From Pseudomonas sp. H9 (lineage in GTDB: Bacteria > Pseudomonadota > Gammaproteobacteria > Pseudomonadales > Pseudomonadaceae): a stretch of DNA of 64,000 nt. Made by a program: the position numbers and the translations under genes. Below, in pieces: positions 1 through 8,305 of this stretch. Positions within the stretch are counted from its first letter, which is position 1. Each line of letters begins with the position of its first letter. The stretch is from assembly GCF_004353925.1 (NCBI RefSeq), contig NZ_SMOK01000023.1:1-64000 (forward strand), read 5' to 3'. The notes beneath the pieces are model-generated. The model worked only from the letters and a program-made list of their open reading frames with translations. It was not told where the DNA came from and searched no databases.

Positions 1-87
1 GTCGAAGACTACGACGTTGATAGGTTGGGTGTGTAAGCGCTGTGAGGCGTTGAGCTAACCAATACTAATTGCCCGTGAGGCTTGACC
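1..87 (+). rRNA. rrl: 23S ribosomal RNA, 3' end (partial)
   Basis: The window opens inside the last part of a 23S rRNA. The segment up to about position 87 carries the conserved gammaproteobacterial 3' terminus (CTAATTGCCCGTGAGGCTTGACC). The exact mature end is uncertain by a few bases. The 5S gene follows after about 135 bp in the usual rRNA order. No tRNA is visible in that spacer. Confidence 0.93.
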
Positions 88-222
88 ATATAACACCCAA
101 GCAATTTGAGCGAAAGCCAGATTGCGGTGTTGTGAAGACGAAACGAACCGAAAGTTTGCAATTCACAAATATCACATACCCGATTCGCTGGAGTGTCTAA
201 CAAGACCTTCTGGCAACAGAAT

Positions 223-341
223 TTCTTGACGACCATAGAGCATTGGAACCACCTGATCCCATCCCGAACTCAGCAGTGAAACGATGCATCGCCGATGGTA
301 GTGTGGGGTTTCCCCATGTGAGAGTAGGTCATCGTCAAGAT
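223..341 (+). rRNA. rrf: 5S ribosomal RNA
   Basis: About 119 nt with the characteristic Pseudomonas 5S core (GGAACCACCTGATCCC, CCGAACTCAG, GTGTGGGGTTTCCCCATG). The two ends, CTTGACGA near 225 and TCGTCAAG near 332, pair to form helix I. It lies directly downstream of the 23S 3' end and is followed within 10 nt by an intrinsic terminator, so it is the last gene of this rRNA operon. Confidence 0.95.
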
Positions 342-350
342 TAAATTCCG

Positions 351-390
351 AAACCCCTATCTGCACATGCAGGTAGGGGTTTTGTCTTTT
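351..390 (+). terminator. Intrinsic terminator of the rRNA operon
   Basis: Hairpin with AACCCCTA and TAGGGGTT arms around an inner TGCA pairing, followed by TTTTGTCTTTT, just after 5S rRNA. Confidence 0.85.
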
Positions 391-428
391 CCGCCCACTG
401 GAAAAGACCAGGCTGTGGGAGTGCCGGT

Positions 429-500
429 GTGGGAGCGGGCTTGCCCCGCGATAGCGGTGTGCCAGTGAAATAGCTTCGCGGGGCAAGCCCGCTCCCGCAC
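429..500. repeat. REP pair, inverted
   Basis: Two copies of the P. putida-type REP (GGAGCGGGCTTGCCCCGCG), the second inverted, separated by about 25 bp. This is the first of 13 such loci in the window. It lies between the rRNA terminator and the terminator of the next gene. Confidence 0.9.
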
Positions 501-526
501 CGCCGCTCCCACAAAAAGCCTGCGCA

Positions 527-550
527 TAAAAAAACCACCCCGTGGGGTGG
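527..550 (-). terminator. Intrinsic terminator for the small gene at 572-877
   Basis: On the minus strand CCACCCC and GGGGTGG arms are followed by a run of eight T, 20 bp beyond the stop codon of the small minus-strand gene. It supports that frame being a real transcription unit. Confidence 0.8.
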
Positions 551-571
551 TCTTGTACTTGCGTAGGCGTA

Positions 572-877
572 TTAAACAAAAGCCTGCGGCGCTACACCTC
601 GAGGCAAGCGGCAGCGATCAGGCTGAGCCGCCAGGCGCTCACGCCAGCTGGCTCTGAAACAGAACGCGGAAGCTTTCGCCTGGCTTGCCTGGCTTTCCAG
701 GCGTTGCTTGCGCAGCTCTGCCAGCGAAGGGGTGGCTTTTTTGGCTGGGGCCACGTCGACTTTGCTCAGCGAACGTTGGCACGACTTGCAATCAACCTTA
801 TCGGTTTCGGAAGTGCTGCTGAGGTTATTGCCATTGCGGCCGCAAGCGACTGAGTCGCCGCTGGTTGAGTAGTGCAT
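572..877 (-). CDS. Small conserved cysteine-containing protein, function unknown
   Basis: 101 aa from ATG 877; an upstream in-frame start at 910 would give 112 aa. A GGAG lies 16 nt before the ATG and 10 nt before an in-frame TTG at 883, so the true start could be that TTG. The N-terminal half has a CGRNG loop followed by a C-x2-C pair (residues about 13 and 32-35), resembling a small zinc or metal knuckle. The C-terminal half is basic and rich in Ala, Arg and Gln. I recognise it only as a protein found in many Pseudomonas genomes. A strong terminator directly downstream on the same strand supports it. The opposite-strand frame 542-853 is judged a shadow. Confidence 0.6.
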   Translation of the reverse strand: MHYSTSGDSVACGRNGNNLSSTSETDKVDCKSCQRSLSKVDVAPAKKATPSLAELRKQRLESQASQAKASAFCFRASWRERLAAQPDRCRLPRGVAPQAFV

Positions 878-949
878 TACCAAAACTGTACATCTCCACA
901 CATTGAACAAAAGCGCCGGTATTTTCGCATAGGTTGAAGGCGGATGCGG

Positions 950-3817
950 CTAAACCTCGTCCAGTGCCGCCAAGTACCGTTGGATATCGACTTCGTCGAG
1001 CTGTTCGGGGTGGAGGAATTTCTCGCCGTACTCGCGGTATACGCCACTGGTAAGAAACAAACGGAACAGCTCGGCATCAATGTGTTGGTCACGGGCCATG
1101 TGGCTCAGAATCGTCAAAGACTCCGACAGCGTCTTGGAGGGCTTATAGGGGCGATCTGCTGCGCTCAGCGCCTCAAAGATGTCAGCAATCGCAATTACCC
1201 GCTCGGCAATGCTCATATCGCTTTTGCGCAGGCGACGTGGGTAGCCCGTGCCGTCCATTTTTTCGTGATGGTTGCCGGCAATGTTCGGTACACGTTTGAG
1301 GTGGCGTGGTAAGGGCAGGGTGTTGAGCATGATGATCGTTTGAACGATGTGTTCGTTGATCTTGAAGCGTTCCTCCTCCGTTAACGTGCCGCGACGGATG
1401 CTGAGGTTGTACAGCTCGCCGTAGTTGTACGCCTGCGCCGGTAAGCGCATATCGAAGCCCCAGACGTTACGTGGGTCGTCTTTGACCACAGGAGGTTTAC
1501 GTTCACCCCAAGGCACCAGATGATCATCACGGTCAGCCAGCAAACGTTCTTCCGCCGGCAGGGCTGGGATGGGCACTGCGGCCAGGCGCTGCGCTTCGTC
1601 GCGAGACAGTCCAAGGCGGTTATCGAAATGCCGCAACCAGCGGCGCGTACCGATCTGCTGGAGGCGCTCGATATCCGCGTCAGACATAAACTCGCCACCA
1701 ATATTGGCGTTCGCGATGAAGCTGAACTCATCCTGCAGTTCGGCGTGGCGGTTATGCAGGGCCTGTTGCAGCGCGGGTTGATCGCCAGCAGCAGCCACAC
1801 CCTTCCAGTACTCCAACTCGGCATCGCGCCAGAGCACTTCGAAACGAGTACGGATCTCGTGAATGCGGTTATACAGCGTCTCTAACTTGGTGGCCTTGTC
1901 GACCACATACTCTGGGCTGGTCACCTTACCGCAGTCGTGCAACCACGCTGCGATCTTGAACTCATAACGTTCCATTGCGCTCATTTGGTACTGCGCGTAA
2001 GGGCCACTTGGGGCTGCAATCACTTTGTCGATGAGCATTTCGGCAAGCTGCGGGACCCGCTGGCAATGCCCGCCGGTGTACGGGCTCTTGGCATCCGTGG
2101 CGTCGGCCAGCAGTTTGATGATGGCGTCCAGCAGCCGTTGTTGGGCTTCGATCAGTTGCCGCGTCTCGATGGCCACCGCCGCAGCGCCAGACAGCTCCTG
2201 AACAAAGCGCCGGAACGGTTGCTGTGTTGTCCCCGTTTGCAACTGAGCCGGCCCTAGTTGCAATACCAGGATCCCCAGCAGTTGCTCGCTGCGGTCGTTC
2301 AACGCGACAGTCAGGTATTGCGCGTGATCCCCCAAAGCTTGGGTGACTGCGCTATCCAGATCGGTTTGGTTGTCGTGCGTTAGCTGCAGTTCGCCAGGGT
2401 ACTCGGTGTCTCGGGAATGCGCTGCCAGTTGTAGTGTGTCGGCGTTGTTTGCGAGCAGGTAAACCGCTCCGGAGCGGGTAGTGCTGGCTTCCACTAATTG
2501 GTCGAGTACCTCGCCAAGCATATTGTCCAGCTGCGTTTCCCGGCTCAGGGTGAAAGTAATCGCCTGGAAGTTGTTAATGGTGCGCGCCATGCTGCCAAGC
2601 ACCTGGCTTAGTTCGCGAACTTCGATGATCTGTGATTTCACCCCGACCTTGCGGCCGAAATCGAAGTTGCTCAGCGCCCCTACCTGCTGCGTCAGTATTT
2701 GCAGCGGCCTGGCGATGCGCTGGGCCAATACCCAGCCCACTACCAACAGCAGGAGTATCAACGCAGCGGCCCACAACACCTGTTCAGCCAATGCCTGGCG
2801 TGCCCCCATCAGCAACTCAGCGGCCGGCACGGCAATCAGCAAATGGATGTCATGTTGGGCAAAAGTCGACAGCGGCACGCGCATTCCATACCAGGCCTGG
2901 CCACCCGACTGGTAGCGCCGGGGTCCGGTATTTTGCTGGTTGTCGCTGAACAACTGGTTGAGGCTGTCTACACCCAGTTCATCAAGGCGCGACAGCCGCA
3001 GTGCTTCGCCCTCCTGCACCAGCACGCGCTGCAAATCAGGGTAGGTCAGTACCGTGCCCGAGCTGTCTACGACCGCAATTTCGGTGCCGGGGCTGATACT
3101 CAAGTCGTCAATCCCGCTGCCCAGGTCATTCACTGAAGCATCCATCCCCAGCACGGCAGCGCCGTCGATACTGCGCTGTGAAAGGGTCAGGCCGATTTCG
3201 CGTGTGGTAAAAAACACATACGGCTTGGTCAGTGCTGTGGAGGTTGAGTTCATACCGGCGATGAACCAGGGGCGGGTGCGTGGATCGAAGTGGTAGTCGG
3301 CCTTGGCCTCATGCTTGAGCAGCGACAATTGGCCATCGTAAAAGCGCCATTCGCCGAGGAGTTGTCCGTTGTTGTCCAGGCTGATGCTTTGCACCAGATA
3401 CGTGGCCTCAGGAGGCGCGTGCAGGCGCTGTTTGACCGAGTCATCGCGTAGTACCCGTACCAACAGGAATTCCCCATTCGGATAACCGGCATACACCGCA
3501 CTGAGCATCTTGTTGGCGTTAAGGCTGGCCACCAGCAAGGGTAAGCGGTCGAGTCGCTGCGGCAGATTGCTGGCTTTGGAAAGCGGGTCATAGGCCAGCA
3601 ACTGAATCGAGCTCAGTGCCGGATCGAGCAAGCGTCGGGCTCGTTCGTTGATAGTACGGCTCAACTGCTGCGCCGTGTCTGCCGAGGCGCTTACCAACGC
3701 CTGCTGCATGCCGAGGTAACTTTTGTAAGCCAGCACCCCGCCCAGCACCAGGGTACTGAGCATGATTGCCAGCGCGATAAGCACCCGGAGAGAGAACCCG
3801 CGACTGGCGTTGTTCAT
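950..3817 (-). CDS. Membrane-bound HD-GYP domain protein (putative c-di-GMP phosphodiesterase or related phosphohydrolase)
   Basis: 955 aa. N-terminal TM helix at about 11-31, a large periplasmic double-CACHE-like sensor (about 40-330, including an RPWF motif), second TM helix at about 347-367, a HAMP-like linker, a GAF-like region (about 430-560) and a C-terminal HD-GYP module. The HD signature (WLHDCGKV) is near residue 626 and the GYP signature (NHHEKMDGTGYP) near residue 850. They are separated by about 220 residues, far more than the roughly 55-60 usual in compact HD-GYP proteins, so there is a large insert rich in charged and aromatic residues. The family hydrolyses c-di-GMP or related dinucleotides in response to an extracellular ligand; the ligand and activity here are inferred. 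It is monocistronic and divergent from the sigma factor gene. Confidence 0.85.
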   Translation of the reverse strand: MNNASRGFSLRVLIALAIMLSTLVLGGVLAYKSYLGMQQALVSASADTAQQLSRTINERARRLLDPALSSIQLLAYDPLSKASNLPQRLDRLPLLVASLNANKMLSAVYAGYPNGEFLLVRVLRDDSVKQRLHAPPEATYLVQSISLDNNGQLLGEWRFYDGQLSLLKHEAKADYHFDPRTRPWFIAGMNSTSTALTKPYVFFTTREIGLTLSQRSIDGAAVLGMDASVNDLGSGIDDLSISPGTEIAVVDSSGTVLTYPDLQRVLVQEGEALRLSRLDELGVDSLNQLFSDNQQNTGPRRYQSGGQAWYGMRVPLSTFAQHDIHLLIAVPAAELLMGARQALAEQVLWAAALILLLLVVGWVLAQRIARPLQILTQQVGALSNFDFGRKVGVKSQIIEVRELSQVLGSMARTINNFQAITFTLSRETQLDNMLGEVLDQLVEASTTRSGAVYLLANNADTLQLAAHSRDTEYPGELQLTHDNQTDLDSAVTQALGDHAQYLTVALNDRSEQLLGILVLQLGPAQLQTGTTQQPFRRFVQELSGAAAVAIETRQLIEAQQRLLDAIIKLLADATDAKSPYTGGHCQRVPQLAEMLIDKVIAAPSGPYAQYQMSAMERYEFKIAAWLHDCGKVTSPEYVVDKATKLETLYNRIHEIRTRFEVLWRDAELEYWKGVAAAGDQPALQQALHNRHAELQDEFSFIANANIGGEFMSDADIERLQQIGTRRWLRHFDNRLGLSRDEAQRLAAVPIPALPAEERLLADRDDHLVPWGERKPPVVKDDPRNVWGFDMRLPAQAYNYGELYNLSIRRGTLTEEERFKINEHIVQTIIMLNTLPLPRHLKRVPNIAGNHHEKMDGTGYPRRLRKSDMSIAERVIAIADIFEALSAADRPYKPSKTLSESLTILSHMARDQHIDAELFRLFLTSGVYREYGEKFLHPEQLDEVDIQRYLAALDEV

Positions 3818-3997
3818 AGCTGAGGTCCTTGCTGGTCACTGCTAGTGATGGTCGCTGCTGAACAAACCGCCGCACGCGTACGACTATGCTAGACCAGCCT
3901 CGAAGCAGGCGCACGGGGGCTGCTTGTGGCTTCTATAGGGAATGACGGAAACCTAACTGACATCAGTATGATGGCGTTTAACGTTTCAAATGCGCAG

Positions 3998-4016
3998 AAT
4001 AATGATTATCATTAAT
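3998..4016. promoter_or_regulatory. Fur box upstream of the ECF sigma factor
   Basis: The 19-mer AATAATGATTATCATTAAT matches the classical Fur consensus (GATAATGATAATCATTATC) at 15 of 19 positions. It ends at the ATG at 4015, which argues that this ATG is not the translation start and that the gene is iron-repressed. Confidence 0.8.
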
Positions 4017-4041
4017 GTTTATTTCGTGCGCCTTATCGATC

Positions 4042-4548
4042 ATGCAAACCAAGGATGTAGTCGTCAGCCTCTATCAGAATCACAGTGGCTGGCTCAAGGG
4101 ATGGTTGCAACAACGCTTGGGCTGTTCCAGTGATGCTGCTGATCTGGCCCACGACATCTTCGTGAAGGTGCTGCACAGGGACCTGAACGACCTACGCGAA
4201 CCTCGCGCTTTTCTCCGAACCATCGCCCACGGCTTGATGGTTGATAAGGTGCGCCGCAAAGAACTTGAGCGCGCTTACCTGGCAACACTTCAGCACCTAC
4301 CTGAAGCCCTGGCAGCTTCCCCTGAGTTGACTTGCTCCATTCTCGAGACGCTGTATGCCCTGGATCGTATGTTGAGCAGTTTGCCAACAAAGGTGCGCCA
4401 GGCATTTTTGCTTTGTCAGGTAGACGGCCTGAAGTACGCAGAGGCGGCCGAACGACTCGGTGTCACAGTCAGCTCTATCAAGAAGTACATGCATACCGCG
4501 TTGTTACGTTGTCTGGAGCTGGAATTGGAATTGGAGCTTGAGGCATGA
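4042..4548 (+). CDS. FecI-type ECF RNA polymerase sigma factor (iron starvation)
   Basis: 168 aa from ATG 4042 (the in-frame ATG at 4015 overlaps the Fur box). Sigma-70 region 2 lies at about 8-75 (DLAHDIFVKVL, REPRAFLRTIAHGLMVD) and region 4 at about 105-158 (LPTKVRQAFLLCQVDGLKYAEAAERLGV, then SIKKYMH recognition helix), a layout typical of FecI/FpvI/HasI factors. The C-terminus ends in an alternating Leu-Glu tail encoded by short hexanucleotide repeats. The stop overlaps the FecR-like gene start by 4 nt (ATGA). Family role: transcription of a partner TonB-receptor gene when the receptor binds its substrate. The likely target is the receptor operon at 10-12.8 kb. Iron control is inferred from the Fur box. 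Confidence 0.9.
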   Translation: MQTKDVVVSLYQNHSGWLKGWLQQRLGCSSDAADLAHDIFVKVLHRDLNDLREPRAFLRTIAHGLMVDKVRRKELERAYLATLQHLPEALAASPELTCSILETLYALDRMLSSLPTKVRQAFLLCQVDGLKYAEAAERLGVTVSSIKKYMHTALLRCLELELELELEA

Positions 4549-5492
4549 CGGCGCCAAGTGAGCAGCAACAGAGTCTGAATGAAGCCCTGAATTGGCTTAT
4601 CGAGTTACGTGAAGCACAGGACGGTGATCTTCACTATCACAACTGGCAGACCTGGCTTGCGCTCAGTAGCCAGAACCGCCAAGCCTGGCAGCGCGTAGAA
4701 AGGCTGGGCCAACGGCTTTCAGGTGCTCAGGGCCAGTCAGTGCTTCACGCTGTGCGGACAGCTCCAGCCCCTACCTCGCGTCGAGCCTTCATTGGCAAAA
4801 TGTGCGTGCTGCTCGGTGGTGCCGGCACCATTGCCTACAGTGGTCAGCAACTTGTCTGGCCGGAACTTGGTGCCGGTTACCACACCAGTACGGGTGAACT
4901 GCGCAATCTGGCGTTGGCCAACCATCTTCAGCTCACCCTGAACACCTCGACCGCTCTGGATGTTCAGGCGGACGTTCAGCGCACGCAGATTGATTTGTTG
5001 AAAGGCGAGATCATGGTCGACTCGCGCCACGTCGTGTCCGAATCGACTCAGATCCACTTGCCACAGATGAGTATCTGGGCGGGGCAGGCACGCTTCTCGG
5101 TTCGCGCGCTGGCGGGTGAACCACAGCGTATCAGTGTTTATCAGGGGCAAATTAGTCTCAACCGCGGTAGCGAAGAGCATCCGCTTGCCGCTGGCCAGCA
5201 ACTGCTGGTGTCGGCCAGCGATGTTCACCGCCAGCCATTGCCGTTGGCTTCAGATGCCTGGACGCGCGGCCTGTTGATCACCGACGGCATGCCCTTGGCT
5301 TTGTTCGCCCGGGAGTTGGACCGCTACCGTAGCGGGCGTCTGCACTGCGACCCGCAAGTCGCAGCGCTGCGCGTGTCGGGTGCCTTCGATGTGAAGCACC
5401 CGGAGCAGGTGCTGGCAACGCTCAGCCAAGTGTTGCCAGTCAAGGTGCAGTACCGCACGCGCTACTGGGCGACGCTGGTGCCCGCGGTTTGA
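4545..5492 (+). CDS. FecR-type sigma regulator (anti-sigma, inner membrane)
   Basis: 315 aa. The N-terminal cytoplasmic part (1-80) has the DUF4880-like pattern (ALNWLIELREAQDGD, WQTWLALSSQNRQAWQRVERL) that contacts the sigma factor. A hydrophobic segment at about 85-108 is the single TM helix. The periplasmic FecR domain follows (about 115-215) and ends in an STN-like secretin/TonB short domain (about 240-310, DGMPLALFARELDRYRSGRL). Family role: holds the sigma factor inactive until the receptor signalling domain contacts the periplasmic part. Start/stop overlap with the sigma gene implies translational coupling. Its 3' end overlaps the convergent protease gene by 31 nt. Confidence 0.9.
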   Translation: MTAPSEQQQSLNEALNWLIELREAQDGDLHYHNWQTWLALSSQNRQAWQRVERLGQRLSGAQGQSVLHAVRTAPAPTSRRAFIGKMCVLLGGAGTIAYSGQQLVWPELGAGYHTSTGELRNLALANHLQLTLNTSTALDVQADVQRTQIDLLKGEIMVDSRHVVSESTQIHLPQMSIWAGQARFSVRALAGEPQRISVYQGQISLNRGSEEHPLAAGQQLLVSASDVHRQPLPLASDAWTRGLLITDGMPLALFARELDRYRSGRLHCDPQVAALRVSGAFDVKHPEQVLATLSQVLPVKVQYRTRYWATLVPAV

Positions 5493-8305
5493 ACATCAGC
5501 GCTGCCGGGCGCCAGGATGAACAGCTTGGGGTGGTGTCCCAGCAACGCTTTGCACAGGGCGTTAACGCTGGAAAGCTCCAGATCGCGTAAACGTTGCGCT
5601 GCGTTTTCGATGCTACTGAAGTCATCGTCCACCATCGCCACCTGAGCCAAGGCTTCCGCCCAGTAGATAGCGCTTCGGCGTTGCTGTGTCAGTTCGATGA
5701 GTTGAGCCTGGCGGGCCTGCTGCAGCTCGCCTTGGCTAATGCCGTGATCAGCCAGTTTAGCCACGACCTTCTGTGCATCAGCAGTCAACGCGTCGGCGCG
5801 TTCTGGCGAGGCGGAAAAGCTCAACCGTGCCAGATAATAAGCCGACGGCAATCGGGTCAGTAGCTGACTGAAGCCGATGGTATAAACCCCGGAGGCCTCC
5901 TCGCGAATTGCTTGACGCAATCGCTGATTTGCCACTTTGTCTATCAGGCTCAGGGCCAGGACATTGTCTTCACGCCAGGTAGCAGGGCTGCTGTACAGCA
6001 GGTTGATCATGGTTTTCGGGCTGCTGGACCACGGGTAACGGTGCTGCATGCTGTGTTGCAACGGCTGTACACCCATGTCACGCCATTGGGGGGCAGGCCC
6101 GGGAGCGGTTGGCAAGCCGCTCAGCCAAGTACGGGATAGTTGTTCTACTCGATCCAGGTCCATCGGGCCGCTCACCACCAAAGTCATACCCTGGCGTACG
6201 GCAAAGCGCTCGCGATAGGCTTGTTGCAGTTGTTCAGCCGCAAATGCGCGCCAAGGGCCCTGAGCATCGCTGACCAGACGCTGGCCGTTGCTGTAGGCCG
6301 TACGGTTGATCGCATCCATGAAGCGCCGCTCAGCCGGTTGGTTATCCAGGCTGGCACTGTAACGTTGACGCATCTCTTCAAGCCGCTCGGGTTCAAAGCG
6401 CGGTGCCGACAGTTTCAGGTGCAGCAGTTTGAACAGGGTTTCCAACTCATCAGCCGGCGCTGTGCCGCGCATGCCGTGGAACAGACTTTCGCTAAAAGGC
6501 TTCAATTGCACCTGGCTGGCCTGACCCAGGCGTGCCAGTTGCAGCGCTGAGTAGTCGCCGTAGCCACTGCGCTCAGCCAGGCTGATGGACCAATGGGACA
6601 GGCCCGCCTGATTGATGGGGTCAAGTGATGAGCCTCCGTACTGACGCAGTTCCAGGCGTACGTTGTCCTGAAGCGTGGGGTCGGCCTTGACGATGACCCG
6701 CATACCATTACTCAAGCGCCACTGCACCGCGCCGACTGCTTCGAGCGACGTTTTATCACTCAGGCTGCCGGGCGTTGGCGCTGTGAGTGTCAGTGCCTGT
6801 TGCCGTGCAGCATGGGGGAAAGCCCCCGGTTGGCTGGCCAGAGCCCGTTGCCAGAGTGCTGTCCATTGCCCATCGCTGAGCTTCGCGGTGTCGCCCTTTG
6901 GTCCCACCAGTGCCAAGCGCGGTGAGGCTTCGGCGAGCAGTTCGCCGACAGCAGCCTGCAGGTGCAGTACACCGATTTTGGGCAGCCAGGCTTGAGTGAT
7001 TTGCCACTGTTGGCGCTTGTCGAACAGCGGCATCTGGAACTCGACCGCTTGAGCCAGCCCGTCGGCCAGTGCCTGGTTGGTGAAGCGCTGCTGAGCGCCA
7101 GCCTGGTTTTGCAATTTGTCCATCAGGCGCTGCTTGGCGGCGTCCAGTTCTTGCTCGCTCACCGGCTGGACGGCCATGCGCTGCAGCTCGGTGAACAGCT
7201 GCTCGCTGGCCTTGGCGTAGTTGCTGTCACGCGGGTGCAGTACCATCCGGTATTGAGCCCGGCGGGCATCCAGCAAGATAGCTCGCTCGGCAACGCCAGC
7301 CTGGCTGAATACGCCTTGCTCGACCAATAGGTCCAGACGTTCATCAAGCACGCTCAACCACAAGGCATCGATCAGATCGCGCCATTGCCCGTTCTGACTT
7401 TCCAGTGCGGCAGGCAAATTGCGTTGCAACGCCAGCTGTATCAGGCGCTGCCCCTGTTCGGCATCGAACACTGAAGCGACGCGCAATGCCTTGCCACCAC
7501 GAAATTGCGCCGCACTGGATGGCAGCGTAGTACCGCGTGGCTGAGCACCAAACAATGCTTCGATACGACTGCGCAACTGAGCCTCGTCAAAGCGGCCAAC
7601 CAGGAGCAAGGTCATGCGCTGTGGTTGGTACCAATCGCGGTAGTAGGCTTTTGCCTGCTCAACCGGCGCGTGACGAATGACTTCAAGGTCGCCGATGGGG
7701 TTGCGGTTCTGGTAATCGCTGTCTTGATAGAGCAAATCGTCGATGCGCTGATTGATACGTTGCCCGACACCTTGGCGCAGTCGCCATTCCTCGACAATTA
7801 CCTCGCGCTCGGCTTCGAAGGCGGCAGGGTCAAAGCTCAAGTGAGAGGCCCAATCGGCCATCAGGCGTAAGGCGAGGTCAGTATGATTTTTGTCATCGTC
7901 GGCCAGCGATATTTTGTACAGGGTGCTGTTGAAGCTTGTTGCGGCGTTGATGTCTGGCCCCAGGCTGATGCCCAAGCGCTCCAGCGCCGTAAGCCCGGCT
8001 TTGCCTGGGAAATGCTCGCTGCCCTTGAATGCCATATGTTCGACAAAATGCGACAGCCCGCGCTGCTCGGGGCTTTCCTGCAGTGAACCGCTGCCTACCA
8101 GTAGGCGCAGCTCCAGGCCATCAGTTGCGCGAGGCACCAGCATGACGCGCAAGCCGTTGGCCAAGTGATAGTCCTGTAGCTCGGGTCTTGCCGGTAACTC
8201 TGCGCGGGGCTCGTTGGCTGCCGGCGCTGCGGCGTGTGGTACGACGGCTGCGCTGCAGGCAGTCAGCAGCAGCGTACTGAGTATTAGCAGAGGTTTAACA
8301 TTCAT
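5462..8305 (-). CDS. M16-family zinc metalloprotease, lipoprotein (PqqL/FusC-like)
   Basis: 947 aa from ATG 8305, which starts inside the last codons of the ABC gene (11-nt overlap). A lipoprotein signal (LLLTAC, Cys17, then Ser at +2) precedes the first M16 domain. The inverted zinc site is HFVEH at residues 86-90, with the distal glutamates in the VIVEEWRLR stretch about 75 residues later. Four M16 half-domains fill the length, as in pitrilysin, PqqL and FusC. In E. coli PqqL and Pectobacterium FusC, the homologous protease degrades imported iron-containing proteins in the periplasm. The order receptor, ABC protein, protease is conserved here. The substrate is unknown; coenzyme PQQ synthesis is unlikely given the neighbours. 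Confidence 0.88.
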   Translation of the reverse strand: MNVKPLLILSTLLLTACSAAVVPHAAAPAANEPRAELPARPELQDYHLANGLRVMLVPRATDGLELRLLVGSGSLQESPEQRGLSHFVEHMAFKGSEHFPGKAGLTALERLGISLGPDINAATSFNSTLYKISLADDDKNHTDLALRLMADWASHLSFDPAAFEAEREVIVEEWRLRQGVGQRINQRIDDLLYQDSDYQNRNPIGDLEVIRHAPVEQAKAYYRDWYQPQRMTLLLVGRFDEAQLRSRIEALFGAQPRGTTLPSSAAQFRGGKALRVASVFDAEQGQRLIQLALQRNLPAALESQNGQWRDLIDALWLSVLDERLDLLVEQGVFSQAGVAERAILLDARRAQYRMVLHPRDSNYAKASEQLFTELQRMAVQPVSEQELDAAKQRLMDKLQNQAGAQQRFTNQALADGLAQAVEFQMPLFDKRQQWQITQAWLPKIGVLHLQAAVGELLAEASPRLALVGPKGDTAKLSDGQWTALWQRALASQPGAFPHAARQQALTLTAPTPGSLSDKTSLEAVGAVQWRLSNGMRVIVKADPTLQDNVRLELRQYGGSSLDPINQAGLSHWSISLAERSGYGDYSALQLARLGQASQVQLKPFSESLFHGMRGTAPADELETLFKLLHLKLSAPRFEPERLEEMRQRYSASLDNQPAERRFMDAINRTAYSNGQRLVSDAQGPWRAFAAEQLQQAYRERFAVRQGMTLVVSGPMDLDRVEQLSRTWLSGLPTAPGPAPQWRDMGVQPLQHSMQHRYPWSSSPKTMINLLYSSPATWREDNVLALSLIDKVANQRLRQAIREEASGVYTIGFSQLLTRLPSAYYLARLSFSASPERADALTADAQKVVAKLADHGISQGELQQARQAQLIELTQQRRSAIYWAEALAQVAMVDDDFSSIENAAQRLRDLELSSVNALCKALLGHHPKLFILAPGSADVQTAGTSVAQ

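Noticed and set aside
90..222. tRNA gene in the 23S-5S spacer
   Set aside because: No cloverleaf or CCA-like end can be drawn; the spacer looks like processing sequence only.
4015..4041. Start of the sigma factor at ATG 4015
   Set aside because: It lies within the Fur box and has no ribosome site; the ATG at 4042 starts the conserved sequence.
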